A DNA stretch of 43,767 nt from an uncultured Clostridia bacterium (lineage in GTDB: Bacteria; Bacillota; Clostridia; Christensenellales; UBA1242), in assembly GCA_934754355.1 (NCBI GenBank), contig CAKVID010000007.1, positions 1-43,767 of the forward strand, in the 5' to 3' direction. The notes under the pieces are model-generated. The model ran no database searches. It was not told where the DNA came from and saw only the letters and a program-made list of their open reading frames with translations. Both the position numbers and the translations under genes were made by a program. Of this stretch, positions 17,301-25,609 are shown piece after piece (the stretch's first letter is position 1; the number at the start of each line of letters is the position of its first letter).

Positions 17301-18995
17301 GATGATGTTAGTAGGGCTATTAATGAAGTAATAGATAATATTGCATCAAGATTAAATAGTGAATATTTGCTAGGCAAGAATTTAGATAATTTCTGGAAGA
17401 TAGAATTTGACCACTTGTCTAGCCTAATGGATATCAAATTTGCTGACGAGGGAGATTACAAAGTTAAAGAGAATTTGGTTTCTATTGGCAAGCAATTAGA
17501 TAATGTAATTTTGGGGTATTCGGTAGCCGATGACCCAACGACTTCGGATATTGACGAGAGTGATACTATTAGACAATCATATATTATTTTAAGCAATGAT
17601 TTAAGACTAGTACTAGGTAGCGCAATTCCACAAGTGAAAGCAAGTGTAATTTCTTCTTTTGATAATAATATTGCTAGTTATGTATCAACAGCATTAGATA
17701 GTATCAAGTTAAATATTGAAGATGTAAATAATATTACAAATATTAGTTTCAAGAAAGAATTAACTCATATGCAGACTTTATCTGAATTGGAAATTAGTGG
17801 CAATTTGCTAGAATTCCCAACCGGAACAGATACAGAAATTCAAAATAAATTAAATGAAAATAAAATAGCATTAAATAAATTGGGTGCAAAATTGGATAGT
17901 ATTGCTTATAGTTATCAATTGACAAGTGGTATATATAAATACACCGACAAAGTAAATACTACTCTTTCTACTAACTCTAAATTTATTACAAGACAAATTA
18001 TTGGTAATTTGATTTCTGGCATATTTGATATCGCTAAAGTAGAAGTGACAGGTATTCCTACAAATCCAGATTTGCAGACTTTTGATGAGAAAGAGAAGGT
18101 TGCATTTAATAACTTGATTACATCAATTCAAAGTACTATAAATGAAATTGCAACTAATGATAAAATAATGTCTTGGCAGAGAGAATTAAATTATGTAAAT
18201 ACTCTAGTCAAATTAAATAGTGGCAAAACATACGATATTAATAATGTTGCACTAGAAATTGGCTCAAATCTAGATTTATTAGCATTTAACACTAAGACTG
18301 GTGGTACTGCATTTGATGATATTGCATACAATACAGATAATGAATGTGTATATATCCCAACATATTCAGATAGTACTGGTTATACTGGCAATAGTTTGTT
18401 AATCAAAAGAGCAGAGATTACTAACCTTATGAATAGTTATCTAGATAGAGTAAAAGAAACTATAAGTAGTGCTGATGATGCAAATACTAGAGAACAGAAA
18501 ATATTAATCAATGACATAATTGCTAATTGTACACAAGCGATAGCGCTAGATAATGAAACACTTAATGACAATACAAATTACTATAGTAATTACAATGCTT
18601 CTTTGAGTGAAATATCTTCTATAAGCACAGAGATTGAGAATAAAACAAATTCTGTAAGTGGTGGAAGTTCTAGTTTGACAAGTGATATTGCCGTAGAAAT
18701 AGATAAATTATTGGAAGACTATCAAGATAATAAGCCAATTATGAGAGTGCTACTAACTAGACGACTAAGTCTTCTAATACTTCATAAATTAGGTGTTCCA
18801 ACTACAGTTACGGGTATTGCTGAATTAGACCAAGCAGTTAATTATTATAATGCATTGTGTAATTATTATCAAAATAGAGTAGATAATAAAAATGCTGACG
18901 CTGAGTACTATTATACTACTGATAATTCTATTGCAGATACAAGTTATCCTAATCCATTTGTTACTTTGTATAACAAAATGAATATTACTGCATGA
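14343..18995 (+). CDS. Giant CvpA-like membrane protein, large outer domain
   Basis: About 1,550 residues. The ATG at 14343 is used because GAGG lies six bases before it. The first ~315 residues resemble the four-helix CvpA family: helices at about 3-24, 36-58, 98-122 and 292-315, with GLIRGLRK after the first and LLGGLVGAFVGMF in the last. The loop between helices 3 and 4 is expanded to ~170 residues, rich in Asn/Ser and then Lys. By the positive-inside rule the C-terminal ~1,230 residues are outside the membrane; they hold no further helix and no domain I recognise. They are soluble, Asn/Asp/Ser-rich, with recurring words near EFDHLSSL, KNLKNIAE and LDNISNSY that suggest divergent helical repeats. 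CvpA joined to an outer domain has a precedent in the mycobacterial protease MarP, but no protease motif is visible here. Confidence 0.7.
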   Translation: MGNYITLGLNIALAVFVGFGIIFGLIRGLRKTASRGIFLVITSIILLFITIPITSALLKIKINTNFTVEENTLTGSHSVEEIVTFFVKSFVGNEFASNNPEFVNVITAMPLVLLNAIVYFMLFIICKYLFLPLNHLFYKLTFAPKKRKESYGFSSFNNDFDFDKLESELLNNKDTNNAGQNSESNSANDSSVAGNSNESAQINNVSGDNVTSNNNASNENNALNSASANANNTEDVSSSEDQFGKDGLFIKKEIEDPVIDSPIKEDFDKPSKRELKRAQKKEKIKYKKHRLLGGLVGAFVGMFIMLNVCMPIYGIMRIAKEVNEIEVEHLSNEKIDLSGKTNGVSNEVILAYDNSIFYPVSKYLGVEGLSLAEFDLLTSKTINNKRVNLRSDITSLAKTIVKADNLMGKYKEYTKNGSITTLTQEQLNALLNDSSELLEFAKKVNLVDCVADYIIPVACSIVINNNTQISDNQVINNLAINAIKELAKSKDINVFDETVKIIDLASYLNQQGLLIKFIHNDFSDPIAILQGLDEDFGSVFTSKLFSLQTVSITMPYILNIGLNFLEQSINYGYVENAYTQTIEDIKTSVSNFVKEAVSVAKTIDTSSNIYLTTRSLEPLGRLLQTVKVSGIVNQETYKNLIDYAVDKLQEVLVGLLPNDLENYLLNEFVENISKVDRWDEEMKKIASGITQLRDVNAGILGDVVEGKDLRQGTSINIRMEQGVFDNLGKSLDILESTVLFGAVTTKTIDENNYSYSGTVSLFLSLLDYADTTIKNDISDTNLHKVTTVLKDMKDNLIYSRHKYDSENKFWSYELSNVAPLVIEIYDMLQSGDFDVTIALGEGLDSAKHTTLMGGDTTIKFMTTALDIVQDGILGSSYEYNDGTDTSKPQVLNDKIYELFVAVKGNLNLSATKDKVRLDSKFWQNEFVYYKNLKNIAENSSKLNSINDAKVLAEDLDNISNSYTIPQDEIFSIVSFAIKDIKTKTPTDDVSRAINEVIDNIASRLNSEYLLGKNLDNFWKIEFDHLSSLMDIKFADEGDYKVKENLVSIGKQLDNVILGYSVADDPTTSDIDESDTIRQSYIILSNDLRLVLGSAIPQVKASVISSFDNNIASYVSTALDSIKLNIEDVNNITNISFKKELTHMQTLSELEISGNLLEFPTGTDTEIQNKLNENKIALNKLGAKLDSIAYSYQLTSGIYKYTDKVNTTLSTNSKFITRQIIGNLISGIFDIAKVEVTGIPTNPDLQTFDEKEKVAFNNLITSIQSTINEIATNDKIMSWQRELNYVNTLVKLNSGKTYDINNVALEIGSNLDLLAFNTKTGGTAFDDIAYNTDNECVYIPTYSDSTGYTGNSLLIKRAEITNLMNSYLDRVKETISSADDANTREQKILINDIIANCTQAIALDNETLNDNTNYYSNYNASLSEISSISTEIENKTNSVSGGSSSLTSDIAVEIDKLLEDYQDNKPIMRVLLTRRLSLLILHKLGVPTTVTGIAELDQAVNYYNALCNYYQNRVDNKNADAEYYYTTDNSIADTSYPNPFVTLYNKMNITA

Positions 18996-19008
18996 TAAAA
19001 TAGTGACT

Positions 19009-19074
19009 ATAAAAAAAAGACATATTGACTACTTAGTAAATTAAATTACTTATAGTAATATGTCTTTTTTTTAT
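19009..19074. terminator. Long-stem bidirectional terminator
   Basis: The A-rich 16-base arm at 19011-19026 pairs perfectly with 19057-19072, and the inner part (19029-19056) can extend the stem. A-runs on the left and T-runs on the right serve both the plus-strand giant gene and the minus-strand galU. Confidence 0.85.
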
Positions 19075-19125
19075 ATCTTTAACATTTTAGTGATATGTCT
19101 TTGTGTCTTTAATTTTAACTTTGAA

Positions 19126-19983
19126 TTATTCCAAATTATCTAGAGTTGTTCTCATAAAGTCTATTATGTCTTTGCGATATTTAGGCTCATTAAGTGCTGC
19201 AACAATATTTCCTTCTACAAATCCAAGTGGATTGCCAAAATCAATTCGCTCGCCCTCAATTATTTTGCCACAAACTTCATTTCTTGCCATCAAGAAATTG
19301 AATGCATCTGTTAGATATATTTCACCATTGCTGTGTAATTCACATTTATCAATTGCTTCAAATATATCCGATTTGAAGATTCCTCCACCTGTATAACTAA
19401 TATTGCTAGGGGAATTGCTAGGCTCTGGTTTCTCTATAATATTTGTAATTTCCATTCTTCCATTATTATCTCTGTAATCAACCATGCCATATCTATTGCT
19501 AAGTTCAATTGGAACTTCTCTAAGAGGAAGTATATTACAATTAGTCTTATCAAATTCTTCTATTAATTGTTTTGCAAAACTTCTTCCTATCAATATTTCA
19601 TCTGGATATGATAAAATAAATGGTTCATTCCCTACAAAGTTCTTGGCAATGCTTACGGCATATCCAGTGCCCTTGGCATAAATCTGACGCACAAATGTAA
19701 TATTAACTCCTGTGTACAAATCTTTCTGTTCATCAAGCAGTTCAAATTTGTGGCTCTCGTCTAGTCTATCCTCTAATTCAATATTTCTATCGTAATATGT
19801 CTCCAAACATTCTTTGTTTCTGCCAATTATTATAAGTATGTCTTTAATTCCATTGCTTCTAAAGTCCCTAACGATATAATCGATAGCGGGACGATTAAGT
19901 ATTGGTAACATTTCCTTAGGCACACTCTTGGTAATCGGCAAGAATCTTGTGGCAAGACCGCCACATAATATAACTCCTTTCAT
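19126..19983 (-). CDS. galU: UTP-glucose-1-phosphate uridylyltransferase
   Basis: 285 residues from the ATG at 19983, which has AGGAG seven bases upstream; the longer reading frame to 20064 has no such support. It makes UDP-glucose and pyrophosphate from UTP and glucose-1-phosphate, for wall polysaccharide, glycolipid or teichoic acid synthesis. The nucleotide-binding signature is CGGLATRFLPITKSVPKEML, with Ala where Gly is usual in GTRF. The metal/sugar motifs (PDEILIG; EKPEPS; YTGGGIF) are in place, and the length matches bacterial GalU. It has its own promoter at 20036-20064. Confidence 0.93.
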   Translation of the reverse strand: MKGVILCGGLATRFLPITKSVPKEMLPILNRPAIDYIVRDFRSNGIKDILIIIGRNKECLETYYDRNIELEDRLDESHKFELLDEQKDLYTGVNITFVRQIYAKGTGYAVSIAKNFVGNEPFILSYPDEILIGRSFAKQLIEEFDKTNCNILPLREVPIELSNRYGMVDYRDNNGRMEITNIIEKPEPSNSPSNISYTGGGIFKSDIFEAIDKCELHSNGEIYLTDAFNFLMARNEVCGKIIEGERIDFGNPLGFVEGNIVAALNEPKYRKDIIDFMRTTLDNLE

Positions 19984-20007
19984 ATATAACTCCTGTATCT
20001 TAAGTCT

Positions 20008-20028
20008 AATTGCAAATACTTTGCAATT
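20008..20028. promoter_or_regulatory. Inverted repeat at the galU transcription start
   Basis: AATTGCAAA (20008-20016) and TTTGCAATT (20020-20028) are perfect complements around the centre TAC. The predicted galU transcript starts at about 20029, so a bound protein would block initiation, or the repeat could form a hairpin in the leader. It shares TGCAAAT..TTTGCA with 14201-14214. Confidence 0.5.
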
Positions 20029-20035
20029 TACGAAT

Positions 20036-20064
20036 ATAATACTATTATTTATGTTTTTCTCCAA
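20036..20064 (-). promoter_or_regulatory. galU promoter
   Basis: Minus strand: TTGGAG (20064-20059), a 17-bp spacer and TATTAT (20041-20036). Confidence 0.65.
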
Positions 20065-20069
20065 CCAAA

Positions 20070-20099
20070 TTGATATGTCTTAGGTGTAATTGATATAAA
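20070..20099 (+). promoter_or_regulatory. Promoter of the small-multidrug-export gene
   Basis: TTGATA at 20070-20075, an 18-bp spacer and TATAAA at 20094-20099. It lies back to back with the galU promoter. Confidence 0.6.
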
Positions 20100-20164
20100 T
20101 TAATTGCGGAAAGACCAATATTATGATAAAATTAAAAACGAGTTATATTATTTTGGAGTTATTT

Positions 20165-20986
20165 ATGATAAATGCACTTGGTCATTTTTTTGTGAGTATT
20201 TTTGGCACGCATTCGGGCATGGCCACAGTTATAATTAGTATGTTTCCGCTAATTGAGTTAAAGGGTGGAATACCTGTTGGAATGAGTACAGATTTCTGGG
20301 GAGAACATGCTTTAAACGGAACACAATCATTCTTACTTGCAATGCTGGGTAGTTGCTTAGTTGTGCCAATTATAGCACTTATATTTAAGCCTATTGTTAA
20401 TTGGCTGAAGAGAACTAAGTTATTTAGAAAAATTGGTCACATGATAGACGAGAAAGTTAAGAACCACTCAACTAGCATAAATGAGAAAACCAAAGACGAG
20501 AAATCTGCAACTAAGAAGATTTGGGCTAAGGCACTATTCGTTTTTGGATTTGTGGCAGTTCCACTTCCTCTTACAGGTGTTTGGACAGGCACTTGTGTTG
20601 CGGTAGCTATTGGACTTAATTTCTGGCAAACAGTTCTATCTTGTGTGCTTGGCAATATGGTTGCTGGGCTTGTAATTGTAACAGTCTGTGCTGTGTTCCC
20701 TCAATTTACAACTATATTATTTATAATTTTCCTAGTATTTATTTTGGCAGTCATTATATGGTCTATTGTCAAGAGATTTATTAATAAATCCAAAGGAAAA
20801 AACAATTCGGCACCAAATACTCAAACTATAGATATTACTAATAATAAAGATAACAAGTCTGATGGTGTGGAGACCAAAGAGAGAATTGTAATAGATAGCA
20901 AAGATATTAAGGTTACTCATGTAGACAAAGAGAATAAGATATCTATTGAAAATAATGTGTCAGAAAATAATAAGAAAGAAGACTAA
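20165..20986 (+). CDS. Small multidrug export family membrane protein, COG2426
   Basis: 273 residues from the ATG at 20165, which has GGAG six bases upstream; an ATG at 20123 adds 14 residues and cannot be excluded. The family signature is in the first helix region (MFPLIELKGGIPVGM), with the second block ALFVFGFVAVPLPLTGVWTGT. About four to five membrane helices end near residue 215, followed by a basic, then charged and disordered cytoplasmic tail of about 60 residues. Despite the family name the transported substance is not established; the fold resembles DedA/SNARE-associated proteins with paired re-entrant Pro/Gly segments. It is single in its transcript and divergent from galU. Confidence 0.8.
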   Translation: MINALGHFFVSIFGTHSGMATVIISMFPLIELKGGIPVGMSTDFWGEHALNGTQSFLLAMLGSCLVVPIIALIFKPIVNWLKRTKLFRKIGHMIDEKVKNHSTSINEKTKDEKSATKKIWAKALFVFGFVAVPLPLTGVWTGTCVAVAIGLNFWQTVLSCVLGNMVAGLVIVTVCAVFPQFTTILFIIFLVFILAVIIWSIVKRFINKSKGKNNSAPNTQTIDITNNKDNKSDGVETKERIVIDSKDIKVTHVDKENKISIENNVSENNKKED

Positions 20987-20998
20987 TAAAATCGAATT

Positions 20999-21045
20999 TG
21001 CTTTGCGGCGGGACAGATGGGCTCTTGCACTTGGGGGCGTGAAAT
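20999..21045. other. G+C-rich intergenic island before the ATPase
   Basis: A 47-base stretch with words such as TTTGCGGCGGGACAGATGGG and TTGGGGGCG, far richer in G+C than its surroundings and noncoding. It ends 20 bases before the ATPase start, so it may be part of a junction left when the ATPase gene arrived. No inverted repeat was seen. Confidence 0.5.
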
Positions 21046-21066
21046 ATTATTATTGGAGAAAGGTAA

Positions 21067-23685
21067 ATGAAATTATTTTATCAAATGGAGAAACAAGAAG
21101 TTTTTGATGCGATTGAAAGTACTACAAACGGACTTACATCTGAAGAGGCCAGTGAAAGACTATTAGAAGATGGTAAAAACATCTTGAAAGAAAAAAACAA
21201 AAGAAAGCCAATAAAGATATTTTTCAGCCAGTTTGCAAATATGATGATTTTGCTATTAATTTTGGTTGGCATAGTTTCATTGATTTATTCAATTGTGAAT
21301 CATGAAAGTATTATTGAGGCAATTGTAATTTTTTCATGTGTGTTAATAAACGCAATAATGGGCTTTATTCAAGAAATGAAATCAGAAAATGCGATTAATT
21401 CGCTAAAAACCATGACATCGTCAAAAGTTCAAGTCAAAAGAAATGGTGTGTGGAATGAAATTGACACTAGCGAACTTGTTGTTGGTGATATAATTAGTCT
21501 TGATGCGGGTGACAAAGTGCCTGCCGATGCAAGAATTTTGGAAGCGGTCAGCTTAAAAGTTGACGAATCGGTGCTTACTGGTGAAAGTTTGTCAGTTGAA
21601 AAGTTTGACGAAGTTTTGACTGGTAATAAACTTATTCAAGACCAATCAAATATTCTGTTTTCTGGCACAAGTATTGTTAACGGCAGAGCGGAAGCGGTTG
21701 TAATTTTTACAGGTATGGATACAGAACTTGGCAAGATAGCAGGTGCTCTTGATAAGAAAGAAGAGACATTGACCCCGCTCCAAATGAAGATTAAAAAAGT
21801 AAGTGGATTTATCACTGCTATTGCCTGTATCTTAGTGGCAACCACTCTTTGTTATGGTTTAGTTTTGAAAAAAGATACACTTTCAATTATTATGCTTTGT
21901 ATTTCGATGATACTTGCGTCTGTTCCAGAAGTTCTACCGATTTCAATCACAGCAACACTCACCATTGGTGTTGAGCAAATGGCAAAGAAGAAAACTGTTG
22001 TAAAACAACTTTCAGCCATTGAAACATTGGGTTCAACACAAATTATTTGTTCTGATAAAACCGGAACAATCACCACAAACCAAATGACGCTGGTTGAAAT
22101 TTTTGCAAACGAAAAGCAATATGTTGATGTAAAAAAGGACTATCAAGAACTTGATATTTGCAACCATATTTTGGGGTTGTGTAATGACACTGTATCTGAT
22201 AGTAAAAGCAATGGGGAATTTATGGGCGATCCTGTTGAAATTGCTTTAAGTAAGTATTTATACAATCTTGGTTATAATATTGAACACATAAAAAGTGAAC
22301 ATGTTAGACTTGACGAAATTCCGTTTGATTCAACTAGAAAAATGATGACGACTCTAAATGATTTTGACGGAAAATCTTGGGTGCTTACAAAGGGTGGATA
22401 TAGTGAAGTCATTAAGCATTGCAATAGGTTCTTAAAGAATGGTAAGATTTTTAAAATAACATCAGCCGTTAAAAATAAATATCTTCGGAAAGAAAAAGCA
22501 ATGAGCAAAAAAGCTTACAAAGTATTGGCTCTAGCCTATAAACCGATTGAAACAAGATCTGAATTTAATGAAAATGATTTGGTGCTTGTTGGTATTGTTG
22601 GTTTGGTTGACCCATCAAAAGATGGCGTTAAAGAAGCGGTTGATAAATGCAAACAAGCAAATATAAAACCAGTCATGATTACTGGCGATAGTTTGGCAAC
22701 TGCACTTGCAGTTGCAAAAGATGTAGGTATTGCCCAAAACAACTCACAAGCAATTGAGGGTTCTGCAATCGATAGTCTTACTGATGACGAGCTTGTATCT
22801 TTTGTGAAAAAGTACACTGTATTTGCAAGAGTTACTCCTGACCACAAGGTTAGAATTGTTCGTGCATTCCAGGCAGGCGGGAAAGTCGTTGCAATGACAG
22901 GTGATGGTGTCAATGATGCACCTGCACTAAAGCTTGCACATGTCGGTGTTGGAATGGGGAGGTCGGGAACAGATGTTACAAAAAATGTTGCCGATATAAT
23001 ATTAATGGACGACAGCTTTTCAACGATTGTAACGGCTGTTGAAGAAGGTAGAAGAATTTATAACAATGTTATTCGAACAATCCTTTACAACTTGTCTTCG
23101 AACTTTGCTGAAATATTTTTAATTCTGATTGGCATGTTTATGATGAAGGACATTATTTCGCCAATTCATATTTTGTATATTGATCTAGTTGCTGATACAA
23201 TTCCGTCAATTGCACTTGCATTTGAAAAAGACAGCAAAGATAGTATGAAGCAAAAACCTTTTGGATTAACAAGGCGAGTATTTACACCTTTTATGATTTC
23301 AAGTATTGTAGTTTCGGCCTTAATTGAAACTGGACTTTCAATTGCAGTGTTTATTTTTGCAAATAAATATATTGGTTATGCATCTGCTCAGACTCTCACC
23401 CTTTTATCAATTGTTATCAATGAATACATTTTCACATACAATTGTAAGGAACTTAAGGATTTTAGTTTCAAAAAAGGTTTATTTAACAATAAGGTAATGA
23501 ATATCTCTACTTTGATTTTGTTGCTTATTCAATTAATTGTTTTTCTCACCCCGGTTGGTTTTGTATTCGGGCTTTCAATTATATCCGTATCTCAATTTTT
23601 GATTGTGTTCGGTATAAATATTTTGGGTTTCTTCCTTATAGAAGTTTCAAAACCTATTTTGAGCAAACTTTTTAAAGATGTATAA
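21067..23685 (+). CDS. P-type cation-transporting ATPase, calcium-type
   Basis: 872 residues, full length for P2-type ATPases. Cation-ATPase N-domain (about 5-70); actuator domain with TGES (171-174); phosphorylation site D330 in CSDKTGTITTN; hinge MTGDGVNDAPALK; a C-terminal bundle of six helices. The ion-site motif on helix 4 is PEVLP (287-291) instead of PEGLP. It pumps a divalent cation, most likely Ca2+, across the cell membrane at the cost of ATP. Codon use differs from its neighbours: in codons 119-338 I count Ile ATT 17, ATA 3, ATC 4 and Val GTT 13, GTA 3, whereas the next gene uses ATA and GTA freely. With the G+C-rich stretch before it and a private terminator after it, this looks like acquired DNA. 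The ribosome binding site is GGAGAAAGG. Confidence 0.93.
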   Translation: MKLFYQMEKQEVFDAIESTTNGLTSEEASERLLEDGKNILKEKNKRKPIKIFFSQFANMMILLLILVGIVSLIYSIVNHESIIEAIVIFSCVLINAIMGFIQEMKSENAINSLKTMTSSKVQVKRNGVWNEIDTSELVVGDIISLDAGDKVPADARILEAVSLKVDESVLTGESLSVEKFDEVLTGNKLIQDQSNILFSGTSIVNGRAEAVVIFTGMDTELGKIAGALDKKEETLTPLQMKIKKVSGFITAIACILVATTLCYGLVLKKDTLSIIMLCISMILASVPEVLPISITATLTIGVEQMAKKKTVVKQLSAIETLGSTQIICSDKTGTITTNQMTLVEIFANEKQYVDVKKDYQELDICNHILGLCNDTVSDSKSNGEFMGDPVEIALSKYLYNLGYNIEHIKSEHVRLDEIPFDSTRKMMTTLNDFDGKSWVLTKGGYSEVIKHCNRFLKNGKIFKITSAVKNKYLRKEKAMSKKAYKVLALAYKPIETRSEFNENDLVLVGIVGLVDPSKDGVKEAVDKCKQANIKPVMITGDSLATALAVAKDVGIAQNNSQAIEGSAIDSLTDDELVSFVKKYTVFARVTPDHKVRIVRAFQAGGKVVAMTGDGVNDAPALKLAHVGVGMGRSGTDVTKNVADIILMDDSFSTIVTAVEEGRRIYNNVIRTILYNLSSNFAEIFLILIGMFMMKDIISPIHILYIDLVADTIPSIALAFEKDSKDSMKQKPFGLTRRVFTPFMISSIVVSALIETGLSIAVFIFANKYIGYASAQTLTLLSIVINEYIFTYNCKELKDFSFKKGLFNNKVMNISTLILLLIQLIVFLTPVGFVFGLSIISVSQFLIVFGINILGFFLIEVSKPILSKLFKDV

Positions 23686-23693
23686 TCTAATTA

Positions 23694-23729
23694 GAAATTG
23701 CAGGATTTAATAATCTTGCAATTTTTTTG
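23694..23729 (+). terminator. Intrinsic terminator of the ATPase gene
   Basis: AAATTGCAGGATT at 23695-23707 pairs with AATCTTGCAATTT at 23712-23724 (one G-U pair), followed by seven T. Confidence 0.88.
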
Positions 23730-23867
23730 TTTTGGTTGTATGGTTGGTTATGGAAAATATGTGCTTTTTGTATATAAAGATGTGTTAAATTAAAAAAAGT
23801 AAGGGCTTTAGAAATTTTATGAAAAAAATTTAGTTGGTGAAAATAATAGTCTTTTTTAATTTTGCTG

Positions 23868-23896
23868 TTGGATAATATTTGTATTTGTGGTATAAT
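23868..23896 (+). promoter_or_regulatory. Promoter of the ABC-F to uvrC gene run
   Basis: TTGGAT at 23868-23873, a 17-bp spacer and TATAAT at 23891-23896 with an extended TGg at 23888-23890. Confidence 0.8.
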
Positions 23897-23929
23897 CCTA
23901 TAGAAAATATTATTTGGGTGGAAGAAATA

Positions 23930-25609
23930 ATGCTAATTGATGTTACTAAAGTTACTAAAGATTTTGGATTTGGAGAGATTTTCCCGCCAATATCTTTTTC
24001 GTTAAATACTCTAGATAGGCTAGCCTTGGTGGGTAGAAATGGTTGTGGCAAAAGCACTCTTCTTAAAATAATTGCGGGCAAAGAAACTGCAACTAGCGGA
24101 AGTGTAATAATTGGCAGAGGATTGACATTATCCATGCTAGACCAAACATCGGCAGATAGAGAAGATAGTAGAATTGTAAGAGATATATTGCAAGAACCAT
24201 TTGAAATATTTAATTCTAGATTGCAAGCACTTGAAAATATGCAGAATAGAATGGCTAATTTAAGTGGAGATGAATTAGATAAATTAGTAAGTAAGTATAG
24301 TGATGCATTAGAGAAATTTATAGCCGATGGCGGATATGATGTAGAGCAAAATATTGCATATGTAGTAAATGGCTTGAAGATAAATAAATTAGTAGATAGA
24401 GAATATAATCATTTAAGTGGTGGAGAGAAGACTTTGGTGCAGTTTGCCAAAATTTTATTATCTAGCCCAGATATTTTATTGCTTGATGAGCCTACTAATC
24501 ATCTAGATATAGAGAGAATAGAGTGGCTAGAGGGATATTTGCAGAAATATAAAGGTGCTTTGATTGTGGTTTCTCACGATAGATATTTCTTGGATAGAAT
24601 AGCCAAAATTGTAATTGATGTAGAAGATGGCGATAGATATGTTGGCAACTATTCTAGTTATACTAAGGCCAAAGAGGATAAAGAACTCAAAGAATTTGAA
24701 CAATACAAGAACGAACAGAAGAAATTAGAACAATTAAGAAGTGCTGTAAAAAGACTATATGAATGGGGCGAGAAGGCAGATAATCCAAGTATGTTCAGAA
24801 GAGCCAAGGCTATTCAAAAAAGAATTGATGCGATGGAAGAAAATGCTATTGCTAAGCCTAAAGAAAATAAAAATTTGCCTATAAATATGACCAGGGCAGA
24901 TAGAGGTTCGGATATTGTATTTGAAATCAAAGATTTCTCATTAATACTAGGGGATAAGATTTTATTTGATAACGCAAATTTCCAAATGCGAGCAGGAGAA
25001 AAGATAGCGCTAGTTGCAAATAATGGAACGGGTAAATCTTCTCTTATTAAATGTATAATGGGCGAGATTAAAGACTATATGGGTACTATCCGAATTGGAA
25101 ATAGTATCAAGATTGGATATCTTCCTCAATTGCTTACTTTCGAGAATGATAAAGATACTATTCTTGAATATGTTACATCACATACATCACTTAAAGAAGA
25201 GGGTGCAAGAAGATTACTTGCTAAATACTTTTTCTTCCAAAACGATATAGATAAAATGGTTGGCAAATTAAGTGGTGGCGAAAAAGTTAGAATTAAAATT
25301 GCTTGTATGCTAGAAAATAAAATAAATACATTCATATTTGACGAACCAACAAATCATATAGATATATTTACTAGAGAGACTTTGGAACTTGCAATGCAAG
25401 AATTCAAGGGTAATATTTTATTTGTTTCTCACGATAGATATTTTATAGATAGTGTAGCAAATAAAATATTAGAAATTAAAGATTGTAAACTCAAAACCTA
25501 CGATGGTAATTATACGGATTACAGAAATAAAGATAATAAAGTGGTAGTGGAAACTCCAAAAGTTAAACCACCCAAGCCACCAAAGATAAGCAAAGGAGGT
25601 AAATGGTAA
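23930..25609 (+). CDS. ABC-F family ATPase
   Basis: 559 residues from the ATG at 23930; the longer frame from TTG at 23879 runs through the promoter and is rejected. Two ATP-binding domains without membrane helices: Walker A GRNGCGKST and ANNGTGKSS, signatures LSGGEKTLVQ and LSGGEKVRIK, and Walker B LLDEPTNHLD and IFDEPTNHID. The linker between them is Lys/Glu-rich helical (about 240-310), the part that reaches the ribosomal P site in this family. ABC-F proteins act on ribosomes, either relieving stalling or protecting against antibiotics; which applies here cannot be told. The C-terminal tail ends in a Pro/Lys-rich stretch. The stop overlaps the next start (TAATG). Confidence 0.92.
   Translation: MLIDVTKVTKDFGFGEIFPPISFSLNTLDRLALVGRNGCGKSTLLKIIAGKETATSGSVIIGRGLTLSMLDQTSADREDSRIVRDILQEPFEIFNSRLQALENMQNRMANLSGDELDKLVSKYSDALEKFIADGGYDVEQNIAYVVNGLKINKLVDREYNHLSGGEKTLVQFAKILLSSPDILLLDEPTNHLDIERIEWLEGYLQKYKGALIVVSHDRYFLDRIAKIVIDVEDGDRYVGNYSSYTKAKEDKELKEFEQYKNEQKKLEQLRSAVKRLYEWGEKADNPSMFRRAKAIQKRIDAMEENAIAKPKENKNLPINMTRADRGSDIVFEIKDFSLILGDKILFDNANFQMRAGEKIALVANNGTGKSSLIKCIMGEIKDYMGTIRIGNSIKIGYLPQLLTFENDKDTILEYVTSHTSLKEEGARRLLAKYFFFQNDIDKMVGKLSGGEKVRIKIACMLENKINTFIFDEPTNHIDIFTRETLELAMQEFKGNILFVSHDRYFIDSVANKILEIKDCKLKTYDGNYTDYRNKDNKVVVETPKVKPPKPPKISKGGKW

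Noticed and set aside
19984..20064. 27-residue N-terminal extension of GalU
   Set aside because: It would read through the predicted promoter and palindrome, and the family starts at MKGVILCGG with a good ribosome binding site.
23879..23929. 17-residue extension of the ABC-F protein from TTG
   Set aside because: It overlaps the -10 box, so it could not be translated from that promoter.
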